Source of the DNA: Schauerella fraxinea
Lineage (GTDB): Bacteria; Pseudomonadota; Gammaproteobacteria; Burkholderiales; Burkholderiaceae_B
DNA: 64,000 nucleotides
Reading direction: 5' to 3'
Assembly (NCBI GenBank): GCA_030849945.1
Contig: JAVDKK010000004.1
Location: forward strand, 62,001 to 126,000
Below, one piece after another: positions 15,642-24,795 of this stretch. Position numbers and translations under genes: made by a program. Position 1 is the stretch's first letter, and each line of letters opens with the position of its first letter. Below the pieces are notes generated by a model. The model was not told the DNA's origin. It was given only the letters and a program-made list of their open reading frames with translations, and did not search any database.

Positions 15642-15926
15642 TTAAATGAATTCGCGGCGATGTCGACGGATACGTCGCGTAACAAGTGCGAGCGCAACGC
15701 CAATCACTGCTGAAAACAAAAATGTGGCTGCGGCGGCAATGGTATTGAGCAACGCATAGGTGCCCATCGGTTGGGCCAAGGCAACAAAAGTGGCTGCCAC
15801 GGCGGCCCACGCCACACACACACTCACCGCGCGGCCCAGCCGTTCAGCCAGACCGGCCACAACGCCGATCGCCATGGCGCCAAGCACCACAGCCAACATG
15901 CCCCAAAAAAGCGCTTCATACACCAT
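15642..15926 (-). CDS. Small inner-membrane protein, 94 residues
   Basis: Three hydrophobic helices (ALFWGMLAVVLGAMAIGVVAG, then VSVCVAWAAVAATFVALA, then NTIAAAATFLFSAVIGVALA) and a basic C-terminal tail RRIRRHRREFI that should stay in the cytoplasm. No family recognised. The second of two near ATGs (15926) is chosen because GGAGG then lies six bases upstream; the first ATG (15932) would be directly against the GGAGG. It follows the aldo/keto reductase gene by 49 bases. Confidence 0.75.
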   Translation of the reverse strand: MVYEALFWGMLAVVLGAMAIGVVAGLAERLGRAVSVCVAWAAVAATFVALAQPMGTYALLNTIAAAATFLFSAVIGVALALVTRRIRRHRREFI

Positions 15927-15975
15927 AGCCATCCTCCGGCGTCGTGCCCGTCTGATCCCGAGCACGGCATTGTAG

Positions 15976-17016
15976 TCAGGCCGCGCTGCGCACGGCCTGA
16001 GCAATGCGTTGGGCCATCGCGCGATCGATCGGCGGCCCGAATCCTGCCTGGGCATTGGATTGCATATGGCGGGCGCTGCTCGTGCCGGGAATGGCACACG
16101 TTACGGCGGGATGCGCAATCACGAACTTGAGCAGCAATTGCGCCCAGTTCTCGCATTGCAGTTCGGCGGCAAAGCCGGGCAGCGGCTTATTAGAGAGTTG
16201 CCGCAGTAGGCCACCGCCGCCAAACGGCTGATTCACGATGACCGCTACGCCGCGTTCTGCGGCGAACGGCAAGAGACGTTGCTCAGCGGCACGATCGTTA
16301 GCGGCATAGTTCAACTGCACGGCGTCGATCTGCACCTCACGCATGACCGCGATCAGGTCATCGTGTGCCCCAGGGGTGTAGTGAGTAATGCCCAGATATC
16401 GGATCCGCCCTGAGGCCTTCCAATCCTGCAGGGTTTTGAGCTGTGTACGCCAATCGACCAGATTGTGGATCTGCATCAGGTCCACACGCGACACTTGCAA
16501 TGCGCGCATCGAGGCTTCCATTTGCGCAATGCCCTGTTCGCGTCCACGCGTCCACACCTTGGTGGCCACGAACACCTGGTCCCGCAACCCTGACGCGGCG
16601 AGCACATCGCCCACCACCCGCTCGGCGCTGCCATACATCGGCGACGAATCGATCACGCTGCCGCCGGCGTCGACCAAAGTGCGCACGACAGCGACGCGCT
16701 CGCTGCGATCGGCATCGTCGATGTCGAAAGTGCGGTAGGTGCCGCAGCCGATCACCGGCAACGTTTCGCCGGTTGCACCGATAGGACGGCGCGCCATGAC
16801 GCCCGCAGTGACGGCCGGCTGCGGGGATCCGCCCGTGTGACGTGATCGCGCGTCGGCAGGGTCAGTCCCTGTCAGCACCCGATCGCCCGGTGCGCCTGCT
16901 TCCACGGCACGTGCAACCGGAGCCAGGACGCTACCCACAGCAGCCCCGCCGACCCAGCGTAAAAAGGTGGCACGCCCCGGATTTTCGGGTTGAGCGGTTG
17001 GATCGTGGCGGCTCAT
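15976..17016 (-). CDS. Aldo/keto reductase with possible export signal
   Basis: NADPH-dependent reductase of 346 residues, TIM-barrel fold from about residue 85 (LPVIGCGTYRTFD). The catalytic tetrad is visible: Asp and Tyr in DSSPMYGSAE, Lys in VATKVW, and His in MQIHNL. The C-terminal cofactor region is TCAIPGTSSARH. The first 80 residues (GRATFLRWVGGAAVGSVLAP then a Gly/Pro/Ala linker) look like a Tat-like or simple export signal. The twin arginine is not canonical, since a single Arg precedes ATFL. AAGGAAA precedes ATG 17016. Substrate unknown. Confidence 0.88.
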   Translation of the reverse strand: MSRHDPTAQPENPGRATFLRWVGGAAVGSVLAPVARAVEAGAPGDRVLTGTDPADARSRHTGGSPQPAVTAGVMARRPIGATGETLPVIGCGTYRTFDIDDADRSERVAVVRTLVDAGGSVIDSSPMYGSAERVVGDVLAASGLRDQVFVATKVWTRGREQGIAQMEASMRALQVSRVDLMQIHNLVDWRTQLKTLQDWKASGRIRYLGITHYTPGAHDDLIAVMREVQIDAVQLNYAANDRAAEQRLLPFAAERGVAVIVNQPFGGGGLLRQLSNKPLPGFAAELQCENWAQLLLKFVIAHPAVTCAIPGTSSARHMQSNAQAGFGPPIDRAMAQRIAQAVRSAA

Positions 17017-17178
17017 GCAGTGTTTCCTTACGCGTGTAGCAGACAGTTCATTGTGCCAGAGGCGGTAATCGGTCATTCTGTTAGCTTAAGATCGAATGAC
17101 ACTGTTGCCCGACCGCCAGGTGGGGTGCAGTCAGGGCGTGTTGCCTGCCGCCATTCAACGAACGCTTGAGGATCTGCT

Positions 17179-19716
17179 TTGAAAGATACCGAATCCCCTC
17201 TCGTCACGGCATCCCTCAAATATCCGGAAGAAGATGCGCGTTCCTCTTCTTCCCGCGCCGCCATCACGCGGGCCTTTCTCGACCATCTGCTATACACCCA
17301 GGGCAAGTCGCTTGAACTCGCGTCCAACAAGGACCTTTACCAAGCGCTGGCCCACACGGTGCGCGACCGCATGCTGCGCCTGTGGTCCGACACATCGACC
17401 ACGTACAAACGCCGTGGGGCACGCACCGTGGCGTACCTCTCAGCCGAATTCCTGATGGGTCCCAGCCTGGGCAACAACCTGCTCAACCTAGGGATTACCG
17501 ACGAAGTAAAAGAAGCGATTACCGAGCTCGGCCTGGACTTCGATCAACTGCTGCATCAGGAAGAAGAGCCTGGCTTGGGCAACGGCGGCTTGGGCCGGCT
17601 TGCTGCCTGCTTCATCGACTCGCTTGCCTCACTCGAAGTGCCGGCCATCGGCTACGGCATTCGCTACGAATACGGCATCTTCTTTCAAACCATCATCGAT
17701 GGGTGGCAGGCGGAAAATACCGATACCTGGCTGCGTTACGGCAATCCCTGGGAGATCCACCACGCCGAATGGGGCGTGGAGATCAAACTCGGCGGTGCCA
17801 CCGAACAATACATCGACGATCAAGGCCGGTTCCGCGTGCGCTGGGTGCCGGAAAAAACAGTCACCGGCGTGCCGTTCGACTCGCCCATCCTCGGATACAA
17901 GGTGGGTACCGTCAATACGCTGCGGCTGTGGCGTGCGGAAGCCACTGAAGAATTCGACGTATCGGTCTTCAACCAGGGCGATTACCTCGGTGCTGTCAGC
18001 AAGAAGGTCACCTCGGAAAACCTGACGAAGGTGCTCTACCCCAACGACGAAAGCGTGCAGGGCAAAGAGCTGCGGCTCGAGCAACAGTACTTTTTTGTGT
18101 CGTGCTCATTGCAAGACATGCTGCGCATCCAGGCCCACCGCGGCCTGCCGATGACACAGTTTCACGAATCGTTTGCGATTCAGTTGAACGACACGCATCC
18201 TTCGATCGGTATTGCGGAGTTGATGCGGCTGCTGGTCGATGAGCATCTGGTCACGTGGGATGATGCCTGGGATGTGACGCGTCGCACATTTGCGTACACC
18301 AATCACACCCTCCTGCCCGAAGCCCTCGAACGTTGGCCGCTCGATCTCTTCGGCCGCATCTTGCCGCGTCATCTGGAGATCATCTATGAGATCAACGAGC
18401 GGTTCTTGCACGAGGCACGCATCCACTTTTTTGGCGATGCATCGCGCATTGCCCGCATGTCGCTGATCGACGAATCCGGCGAACGGTATGTGCGCATGGC
18501 CCACCTTGCATGCGTGGGCAGCTCGGCCATCAATGGCGTCGCTGAACTGCATTCCGAATTGCTGCGCAACGACTTGCTCAAGGACTTCTATTCGATGTGG
18601 CCTGAGCGGTTCACGAGCATGACCAATGGCGTCACCCCGCGCCGTTGGGTTGCGCTCAGCAACCCGCGCCTGTCGGCATTGGTGACCTCCCATATCGGTG
18701 ACGGATGGATCAAGGACTGGTCACGCATCTCACAGATCGAGCCGCTGGCCGATGACGTAGGATTTCAGGAAAACTGGCGGCAGGTAAAGCGCGAGAATAA
18801 GGTCGATCTTGCGCAGCTGATCCAGCAAAAAACCGGTGTCATCGTCAATCCCGACTCGATGTTCGATGTGCTGGTCAAACGCATCCACGAATACAAACGG
18901 CAGCATCTCCAGGTGCTGCATATCGTTGCGTTGTATCACCGCCTCAAAACGGATCGCAATCTCGATATCGTGCCGCGCACCTTCATCTTCGGCGGTAAAG
19001 CTGCACCCGGTTATCACCGTGCAAAACTGATCATCAAATTGATCACGGCCGTCGGCGAAGTCATCAACCATGATCGCGACGTGCGCGACAAATTGAGCGT
19101 GGTGTTTCTGCCGAACTTCAGCGTGTCGTTGGGGCAATGCGTGTATCCCGGCGCCGACTTGTCCGAGCAAATTTCGCTCGCGGGCAAGGAAGCCTCCGGC
19201 ACGGGCAACATGAAATTTGCGATGAACGGCGCCCTCACCATCGGTACGCTGGACGGCGCCAACATCGAAATTCGCGAAGAGGTCGGCGCGGACCAATTCT
19301 TCATGTTTGGCCACAATGCACAGGAAGTGGCCGAACTGCGCGAATCGGGCTATGAGCCCAGCACGTACTATCACAGCGATCTTGAATTGAAAGCGGTGAT
19401 CGACTTGATTCGCTCAGGGTATTTTTCGCGCGGCAACGTCGATTTGTTTGCACCGATCGTCGATGAGTTGCTGACCACAGATCGCTATATGCTTCTGGCG
19501 GACTATGCGTCCTATGTCGCGTGCCAGGACCAAGTCAGTGCGGCTTACCAAAATGAATCGGCCTGGACGCGGATGTCGATCGTCAACTCAGCACGGTCGG
19601 GCAAATTCTCGTCCGATCGCGCCATTCGTGAATATTGCCAACGAATCTGGCAAGTCGAACCCGTGCCAGTCAAGCGTACCGGCGTATTCAGCCGGTTGAA
19701 TCCGGCGGAGGAATAA
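17179..19716 (+). CDS. glgP: Glycogen phosphorylase
   Basis: Phosphorolyses alpha-1,4 glucan to glucose-1-phosphate. The 845-residue length is normal for the family. Landmarks: VAYLSAEFLMGPSLGNNL, EEEPGLGNGGLGRLAACF, QLNDTHPSIGIAELMR, VKRIHEYKRQHLQ, and the pyridoxal-phosphate site EASGTGNMKFAMNG, with the PLP lysine at residue 679. TTG 17179 is the start because TGAGGA lies five bases upstream; no better ATG exists nearby. Other glycogen genes are not adjacent. Its 3' end overlaps a convergent small gene by 29 bases. Confidence 0.97.
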   Translation: MKDTESPLVTASLKYPEEDARSSSSRAAITRAFLDHLLYTQGKSLELASNKDLYQALAHTVRDRMLRLWSDTSTTYKRRGARTVAYLSAEFLMGPSLGNNLLNLGITDEVKEAITELGLDFDQLLHQEEEPGLGNGGLGRLAACFIDSLASLEVPAIGYGIRYEYGIFFQTIIDGWQAENTDTWLRYGNPWEIHHAEWGVEIKLGGATEQYIDDQGRFRVRWVPEKTVTGVPFDSPILGYKVGTVNTLRLWRAEATEEFDVSVFNQGDYLGAVSKKVTSENLTKVLYPNDESVQGKELRLEQQYFFVSCSLQDMLRIQAHRGLPMTQFHESFAIQLNDTHPSIGIAELMRLLVDEHLVTWDDAWDVTRRTFAYTNHTLLPEALERWPLDLFGRILPRHLEIIYEINERFLHEARIHFFGDASRIARMSLIDESGERYVRMAHLACVGSSAINGVAELHSELLRNDLLKDFYSMWPERFTSMTNGVTPRRWVALSNPRLSALVTSHIGDGWIKDWSRISQIEPLADDVGFQENWRQVKRENKVDLAQLIQQKTGVIVNPDSMFDVLVKRIHEYKRQHLQVLHIVALYHRLKTDRNLDIVPRTFIFGGKAAPGYHRAKLIIKLITAVGEVINHDRDVRDKLSVVFLPNFSVSLGQCVYPGADLSEQISLAGKEASGTGNMKFAMNGALTIGTLDGANIEIREEVGADQFFMFGHNAQEVAELRESGYEPSTYYHSDLELKAVIDLIRSGYFSRGNVDLFAPIVDELLTTDRYMLLADYASYVACQDQVSAAYQNESAWTRMSIVNSARSGKFSSDRAIREYCQRIWQVEPVPVKRTGVFSRLNPAEE

Positions 19717-19927
19717 CCAGCGAACCTGCGCGCCACTGCTTGACCGCGACATCCGCGGCGTGGCGCGCTTGTTCGGGATCTGGATAAAACGTATCGCCAT
19801 AAATCGGCGCGCCAAGCTCGGCGCCCGTATCCTTATCGCGAAATACGATCCGCCATGAGTAAGCCCCAGGATTCTCCTCGACCACTTCCACGTGGGGTTC
19901 GCCGGGTTGTGTGACAGGTTCCAGCAT
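19688..19927 (-). CDS. Hypothetical protein, 79 residues
   Basis: Not recognised. A compact alpha/beta-looking sequence (YSWRIVFRDKDTGAELGAPI, YGDTFYPDPEQARHAADVAVKQWRAG). The pattern recalls small domains of unknown function that follow the motif YxWxIVFRD. AAAGGAG lies 7 bases before the ATG. It overlaps the end of glgP on the opposite strand. Confidence 0.65.
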   Translation of the reverse strand: MLEPVTQPGEPHVEVVEENPGAYSWRIVFRDKDTGAELGAPIYGDTFYPDPEQARHAADVAVKQWRAGSLVIPPPDSTG

Positions 19928-19992
19928 GGTGAACTCCTTTTTTTAATACAAGCAGCCTAAGGGCCGCTTGTCGTTGCAATCAATGCGGGCAA

Positions 19993-20520
19993 CTATCGAG
20001 CGGATCGCTTGAGCTCCTGAGCCAAGGCCTGACCATGATCGAGATGTGCTTGCAGGCTCGGCAACGTCTTGGCGGCGAAAGCGCGTACGTCGCTATCCCT
20101 CGCGTCCGATGCCGCATTCTTGAAGAGCTTGACGGCATCTTTGTGCGCATCCACCGCTACCTCGCTCACATACTCCTTGTCGAAGTCCATGCCGGTTTTT
20201 TCTTTCGCCAAATCATCCAGATCGCTCTTCTGATCTTTGGTGATCGTGGGAGGAATCGGGGCGCCCTTGCGATTGGCAAGATCGGTGAGCTCGCGTCCCA
20301 CAGACAAATGCGCCTGGATCATTTCGTCGGCATATCCCTTGACGGCCGGATGCGTGGCGCGCTGCTGCGCCAGTTCACTCGCCTTCACCTCCAATTGCCC
20401 AGCCTCCCCCGCCTTGCGAATGAATTCCACATCCGACTTGGCCAGTTGGCCTGCATGAGCGGCTCCCATGGCTGCAAAAGCCACGGAGACGGCGACGACG
20501 ATCTTTCTTATGGTGTGCAT
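19993..20520 (-). CDS. DUF4142 periplasmic protein (first copy)
   Basis: Protein of 175 residues: signal peptide MHTIRKIVVAVSVAFAAMGA with AHA cleavage, then a DUF4142 four-helix bundle (FIRKAGEAGQLEVKASELAQ, VKGYADEMIQAH, DKEYVSEVAVDAHKDAVKLF, ALAQELKRS). The family is ferritin-like in shape and often linked to stress and envelope functions; its biochemical role is unclear. A second, more distant copy lies at 24271-24795. Its gene is followed by a 79-residue ORF and preceded by a Pro-rich exported protein gene. Confidence 0.88.
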   Translation of the reverse strand: MHTIRKIVVAVSVAFAAMGAAHAGQLAKSDVEFIRKAGEAGQLEVKASELAQQRATHPAVKGYADEMIQAHLSVGRELTDLANRKGAPIPPTITKDQKSDLDDLAKEKTGMDFDKEYVSEVAVDAHKDAVKLFKNAASDARDSDVRAFAAKTLPSLQAHLDHGQALAQELKRSAR

Positions 20521-20625
20521 AACGGCTTCCCCGAAACACGATGATGTGACGCGCAATCACGCAAGCTTCGTGCCGTATGGAGGGTCTGTGCAGGGCGCCG
20601 TCATGAGCCCGTCGGCGCCCTTCAG

Positions 20626-21045
20626 CTACCCGCGATTACCAGGCGTCGGCACAGACTTGTCCGGCATAGGTAACCCCGGCATCGGGCTCGGCGTCACGGG
20701 GGCCGGGATGGTGGGTGACGTCCCATCCGGTCCAGTACCACCCGGTCGAGTGCCACCTGCTCCAGTCCCACCCTTAGGCGGCGAGATTTCCGGCGCCGTG
20801 ACGTCATTCGGAAACGAACGCTCGCGGCTGCGCATACTCTCCGATCGCGACGGGGTCGACGACTGGCCTGCGTCGCTGGGGGGTGTTTTGCTCTTGAGCT
20901 CCTCAGCGGGACGCTGTTGCCGCTGCACGCCATCCCCTTGCGCGGGCGTCGCCGGCACCTCGGGTATCGTCCCGGGCGCCGCCTGCGCAACCGCATTTGC
21001 CGTCCAAACCAACATTAACGAGGCAACGCCGATAGCGATCTTCAT
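20626..21045 (-). CDS. Exported Pro/Gly-rich protein, 139 residues
   Basis: Signal peptide MKIAIGVASLMLVWTANAVA, cleavage likely after AQA. The mature region is Pro/Gly/Thr-rich with PGGTGPDGTSP-type repeats and no fold, so probably disordered in the periplasm. GGAGAACTGAT precedes ATG 21045. No family recognised; a cell-surface or linker-like role is possible. It precedes the DUF4142 gene on the same strand with a 105-bp gap. Confidence 0.7.
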   Translation of the reverse strand: MKIAIGVASLMLVWTANAVAQAAPGTIPEVPATPAQGDGVQRQQRPAEELKSKTPPSDAGQSSTPSRSESMRSRERSFPNDVTAPEISPPKGGTGAGGTRPGGTGPDGTSPTIPAPVTPSPMPGLPMPDKSVPTPGNRG

Positions 21046-21229
21046 ATCAGTTCTCCAGCCCAAGTGGGCAACATGGAGCGGCAACCCGCGTGCCCATTCA
21101 CATGCGTGCTCTGGTCGACCGCTTTCGCAAAGTTGATAACAGGGACGACACCAAATCTTACGGTTAGCTGAACGAATCCTACTTATCCTGAACGCACATC
21201 GCCATAGAAACATTGATGAAGGAGCGCGT

Positions 21230-21439
21230 ATGGACACCTACGATAAAGACCTCACGCCAGTAGAAGGCAAGCCCGGTTGGTTTCACGGCTGGGGCGTGCT
21301 GCGCCACGAGCCATTCCACTTGGCCGGCGTATTTAAGTCGCAGGCTTATGCTGAACAGCAAACCGCGAAAGCGGGTGACAACTACGAGGTGAAGCGCGGG
21401 ATCTGGGAGAAGGAGTCGACTGACTTTCAGATCGAATAA
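21230..21439 (+). CDS. Hypothetical protein, 69 residues
   Basis: Not recognised. Soluble: MDTYDKDLTPVEGKPGWFHG then WGVLRHEPFHLAGVFKSQAY and a C-terminal KRGIWEKESTDFQIE. The short Trp/His/Gly-rich core suggests a compact fold, perhaps a one-domain SH3-like or DUF. GAAGGAG precedes the ATG by 6 bases; a strong hairpin follows. Confidence 0.7.
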   Translation: MDTYDKDLTPVEGKPGWFHGWGVLRHEPFHLAGVFKSQAYAEQQTAKAGDNYEVKRGIWEKESTDFQIE

Positions 21440-21478
21440 GCGCTGCGATAGCGCGCGAGCGTTGTTTGACTGAATACA

Positions 21479-21507
21479 ACACGACCGGCACATCCAGCCG
21501 GTCGTGT
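21479..21507 (+). terminator. Hairpin after 69-residue gene
   Basis: Perfect 11-bp stem ACACGACCGGC / GCCGGTCGTGT (21479-21489, 21497-21507) with a 7-nt loop, 40 bases after the stop codon. Only a short T stretch (CGTTTG) follows. Confidence 0.7.
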
Positions 21508-21721
21508 CGTTTGAAGCGGCCCTGTGCGACTTCTCTTCGCTGAGCCGTCTCACGTTTTGACCGGCATGACATCAATGACGCGTCATCCCGGCGGCATGGC
21601 ACTGCAGCTCGTCGAACTACAATACGGCGAGGCCGGTGCAGGCGGCTGCGCCGGGAGCGTGATCCCCGGACGCAACAACGCCGCATCGCGCCGACTTCCT
21701 CAACGACCTATCGTGAGTGAC

Positions 21722-21925
21722 ATGCCACAGCTGGAAGCCACGTTTCAAGGCACGCCCTATTCCATCGATATCGTGCGCCACCCTGACGGCTGGACATGGT
21801 CGTGCGTGGTGGATGGCTTGCTTAAAGGCAAAAGCATGAGCGTATTGGACAGCGAGGCCGGCGCTCAGGCAGCCGCGCACGCAGAAGCGCACACGTTGAT
21901 CGCGGATTTCTTTTCCGCCAAATAA
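21722..21925 (+). CDS. Hypothetical protein, 67 residues
   Basis: Not recognised. Acidic alpha/beta protein (MPQLEATFQGTPYSIDIVRH then WTWSCVVDGLLKGKSMSVLD and ending FFSAK). A GTG three codons upstream (21713) is an alternative start. No clear ribosome site. It converges on the diguanylate cyclase gene, ending 9 bases before it. Confidence 0.6.
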   Translation: MPQLEATFQGTPYSIDIVRHPDGWTWSCVVDGLLKGKSMSVLDSEAGAQAAAHAEAHTLIADFFSAK

Positions 21926-21934
21926 CGCGCTACT

Positions 21935-23137
21935 CTACACGACTGACGCAGCGGTCTGGGCTTCATCGTGACACAGCGTTTCCACCGGTTTGCCATCAAT
22001 GGGTGCAATGGCGCAACAATTGCCGCCTAAAGACTTGGCGTCATACAACGCCCGGTCAGCCGTCGTAAACAAAGAACGGTTATCGAGCCCGTGCTCTGGA
22101 ATGAGCGCGATGCCTACGCTGATTCCCACCGTGACGAATGTCTTGCCGTGCAGCAGGATTGGCTGCGTCACATCGCGAATCATGCGATCGGCAAACCGCA
22201 TTGCCGAGTTGCGGTCCATGCCCTCCGCCAGCACGACGAACTCATCGCCGCCGATGCGCGCGGCCATGTCGTCCGTGCGCAATGATTGCCGCAGGCGGTC
22301 GGCCACGACTTTCAGCACTTGGTCGCCCGCCGGATGGCCGTACGTGTCGTTGACGATTTTGAAATCGTCGAGATCCATGTACAGCAAGCCAACCGACGTG
22401 ACCCCAGCACGCACCCGGTTGCACTTGCGCTCCAGCGCATAGTTCAGCCCGGTGCGATTAGCCAGCCCCGTAAGCGCGTCCTGACTGGCACGCCGATCGT
22501 TTTCGCGTTCGGCGAGCATGGTGGCCACCAAAATATGATTGAGCCGATAAGACGCGTTACTCATGCTCAGCAGATAAAACGGGATCTGGATCAACGCGAT
22601 GAACAGAATTGGTTCACCGGCGAAGAACGTTGCCCATACCATCGGGCCCATGCTCAAGAAAATCATGGCGCCCACCAGGCGCGGCGCACCATAGTTGCGA
22701 AAGCAAATGCCGCCAGCCATGGCTGCACTGGAGACGCCCGCCAAGGTGGCTGCTACCCAGTCCCCGCTCAGATACGTCACCATCACGCCGTACCCCACGC
22801 TGAAGGCCCACAGCAGCGCAAGGATGATGTAGTAGTCGGTATGGGTTGCCCTGCCCGCGCGGGCAGCGCGCGTTGCAGAGATCAGAAATGTGACGCGAAT
22901 CAAGCCCAGGATCACCTCCATCACGAACCACCAGATAAACACGGGGTCGGGGCGACGCAGGGCGATGAAACCGGAAACCATCAAGGTGTTGATCACCCCA
23001 CCGGCGAAGATTGGAAGCGTACCGAACAGACTGGCGATAAGCGCGGTGCGAATATCGATCGGCACGTTATCGCCGCAATGCACGAGCCACTGGGTGAAGC
23101 GCCAGCGCGGCAAACTGTAATTTAAAACGTTGTCCAC
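21935..23137 (-). CDS. Membrane diguanylate cyclase (GGDEF)
   Basis: Protein of 400 residues that should make cyclic di-GMP. An N-terminal membrane domain with six or so hydrophobic helices (about 28-195) is a MASE-like sensor, though of no named type. The GGDEF domain follows (about 205-380): DLDDFKIVNDTYGH, then the active-site loop GGDEF at 296-300. An inhibitory RxxD site (RTDD, 287-290) sits five residues before it, so feedback control is predicted. The start is GTG 23137 with GGGAGG upstream. The C-terminal 30 residues after GIALIPEHGL are variable. Confidence 0.93.
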   Translation of the reverse strand: MDNVLNYSLPRWRFTQWLVHCGDNVPIDIRTALIASLFGTLPIFAGGVINTLMVSGFIALRRPDPVFIWWFVMEVILGLIRVTFLISATRAARAGRATHTDYYIILALLWAFSVGYGVMVTYLSGDWVAATLAGVSSAAMAGGICFRNYGAPRLVGAMIFLSMGPMVWATFFAGEPILFIALIQIPFYLLSMSNASYRLNHILVATMLAERENDRRASQDALTGLANRTGLNYALERKCNRVRAGVTSVGLLYMDLDDFKIVNDTYGHPAGDQVLKVVADRLRQSLRTDDMAARIGGDEFVVLAEGMDRNSAMRFADRMIRDVTQPILLHGKTFVTVGISVGIALIPEHGLDNRSLFTTADRALYDAKSLGGNCCAIAPIDGKPVETLCHDEAQTAASVV

Positions 23138-23491
23138 GCAGCCTCCCTGAATCCGAGCCGCGTCATATAAAACGCATTGCAGACACGCACGAAGGCGTTA
23201 TAGCAGACTCAGAAAGGTTTCGTAAACTATTGTTTTGATTGGTTTGAGCCTGCGTCGGTGCAATGCAACATGCTCTGCCGTAGGGTCTCGATTGTGACTA
23301 CGGTCCCGACGTCCCTCAGATCAGCGGAATGTCAGATAGACCAAGATCGGGGGACCACTGAAAACAGGCCGGATGACTCGCACTTATCGCCCAATCCACT
23401 CGTGCTGTGCTGGCTCGCCCAATAGAAAACGCGCCGTGAGGCGCGTTAACATCATCACAGCGCGTCGCCGCCCTGCACTACCCTTTGTCGA
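23138..23491. other. Non-coding stretch
   Basis: Upstream region of the diguanylate cyclase gene and downstream region of a 60-residue gene. Apart from a hairpin (23428-23447) no gene, repeat or RNA is recognised. Confidence 0.6.
23424..23447 (-). terminator. Rho-independent terminator of 60-residue gene
   Basis: Stem AACGCGCC / GGCGCGTT (23428-23435, 23440-23447), loop of 4, followed on the minus strand by TTTTCTATT, 44 bases past the stop codon. Confidence 0.82.
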
Positions 23492-23674
23492 TCATTTACC
23501 GCCAGATTTACCGTCGGTTTCCTGAGCCTGACGCTTGGTGTCTTCATTTTTGAAACCACCATAGCTGCTTTGCCCGGGGTCGGCGCTACGGCTTGCGACC
23601 TTTTCGTCGCCCTTCGCTTCATGGGCACCCTCGCGCGATTTGGTCGGGGCTTGGTCTTTGTGCTGATCACTCAT
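23492..23674 (-). CDS. Small hydrophilic protein, 60 residues
   Basis: MSDQHKDQAPTKSREGAHEA then KGDEKVASRSADPGQSSYGG and a Lys/Gly-rich end. No hydrophobic core: likely a disordered, highly charged stress protein, comparable in type to CsbD-like or hydrophilin proteins but not matched to a family. GAAAGGAG precedes the ATG; a terminator follows. Confidence 0.7.
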   Translation of the reverse strand: MSDQHKDQAPTKSREGAHEAKGDEKVASRSADPGQSSYGGFKNEDTKRQAQETDGKSGGK

Positions 23675-23776
23675 TGCAGTCTCCTTTCGGTATGCTGGAT
23701 TGCATAGACCAAGACGCCGCAACCTGCATACCTGACCTGCCTTATGCTTGTCAGACGACCGGCTCGACATCTCCTC

Positions 23777-23848
23777 GATCGGCCCGATCTGCACCGGGCA
23801 GATTGGCCTGATCTGCACCGACCAGATCGACTTGCTCTACACCCATCA
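23777..23848. repeat. 24-bp imperfect tandem repeats
   Basis: Three units starting at 23777, 23801 and 23825. Units 1 and 2 agree at 20 of 24 positions (GATCTGCACCG is identical); unit 3 is degenerate. They lie in the intergenic region between the lipoprotein gene and the 60-residue gene. Confidence 0.6.
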
Positions 23849-23878
23849 CGCCGACCTACACATAGCTCACCAGAGGGT

Positions 23879-24112
23879 TCAACTGCCCGAATTGCGGAAT
23901 TTGACCGAAGATGCCCGGTTCAGGCGCTTCGCTTCATCTTCGGCGTACTGCGCTTCGCCAGGCTCGTAAGACCCTTCATACATGCATGCGCTGCGGTTCC
24001 ACTTGCACTTATTAACCAAACTCGACGAGCCCGCTCCGCCAGAAGAACATCCAGAAACAAGCGCCAGAAGAAGCAACGCGGCGCCACTTCGTTTAAATGA
24101 TTGAACAGACAT
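23879..24112 (-). CDS. Small lipoprotein, 77 residues
   Basis: MSVQSFKRSGAALLLLALVSGC is a lipoprotein signal (lipobox LVSGC, Cys22). The mature part (SSGGAGSSSLVNKCKWNRSA then CMYEGSYEPGEAQYAEDEAK) contains two further Cys that could form a disulfide. Family not recognised. No clear Shine-Dalgarno. It lies on the same strand as, and 158 bases downstream of, the second DUF4142 gene. Confidence 0.75.
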   Translation of the reverse strand: MSVQSFKRSGAALLLLALVSGCSSGGAGSSSLVNKCKWNRSACMYEGSYEPGEAQYAEDEAKRLNRASSVKFRNSGS

Positions 24113-24270
24113 ATTCACAGGCCTTACAGATTTTGCTACAGCCCTGTTTATAACAAACGTGTGAGCATGTACTGCTGGTCGCCTGACGTTCAATAATCAA
24201 TCATTGTCTACACGAGCCAGAACGCGGGATTCAGACCCTCATCTACATCGAACTGAACCCCACGCTATTG

Positions 24271-24795
24271 CTACTTCTTCATCGCGTCGACAGCCGTCTC
24301 CAACGCCCGTCCCTGCTCAAGATGAGCTTGCAAGGCGGGAAGCGTTTTCCAGGCAAATGCTTTAATGTCGGCGTCCTTGATATCCTCGACGGCGTCCTTG
24401 TACAGCTCATACACTTCTTCATGAGCATCCACAGCCACGTTTTCAGCATAGTCATGATCGAACTCAGCGCCGGCCTTTTGCGTTAGCGCTTCAAGATCCT
24501 TGCGCAGGCCTCTTGGAAATTCGGTGGGCAACGTAAAGCCCTTAGACGCCGCGAGGGCCTTCAGTTCGCCATCCACGCGTGTGTGATCGGCGATCATCAT
24601 CTGGGCGAAAGCCTTGACCTCGGCCGCCTGTGCGTTTTGAACCGCCACTTTGCCTGCGCCGATTTCAAACATTTCAGCTTCGGCTGCCGCTTCCAGAAAC
24701 TTGCGGTCAGCCCGAGCCAAATCGGCAGCCGAGGCGCCGCTTACCAAGCCCACGGCCAATATCATGCCGACCGCGGTCAATCGAATCTTGTTCAT
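24271..24795 (-). CDS. DUF4142 periplasmic protein (second copy)
   Basis: Protein of 174 residues with signal peptide MNKIRLTAVGMILAVGLVSG, cleavage after ASA, and the DUF4142 helices (FLEAAAEAEMFEIGAGKVAV, VKAFAQMMIADHTRVDGELK, NVAVDAHEEVYELYKDAVED, TLPALQAHLEQG). It resembles the copy at 19993-20520 in layout but differs widely in sequence, so the pair is an old duplication or independent acquisition. GAGGAAAC precedes the ATG. Confidence 0.88.
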   Translation of the reverse strand: MNKIRLTAVGMILAVGLVSGASAADLARADRKFLEAAAEAEMFEIGAGKVAVQNAQAAEVKAFAQMMIADHTRVDGELKALAASKGFTLPTEFPRGLRKDLEALTQKAGAEFDHDYAENVAVDAHEEVYELYKDAVEDIKDADIKAFAWKTLPALQAHLEQGRALETAVDAMKK

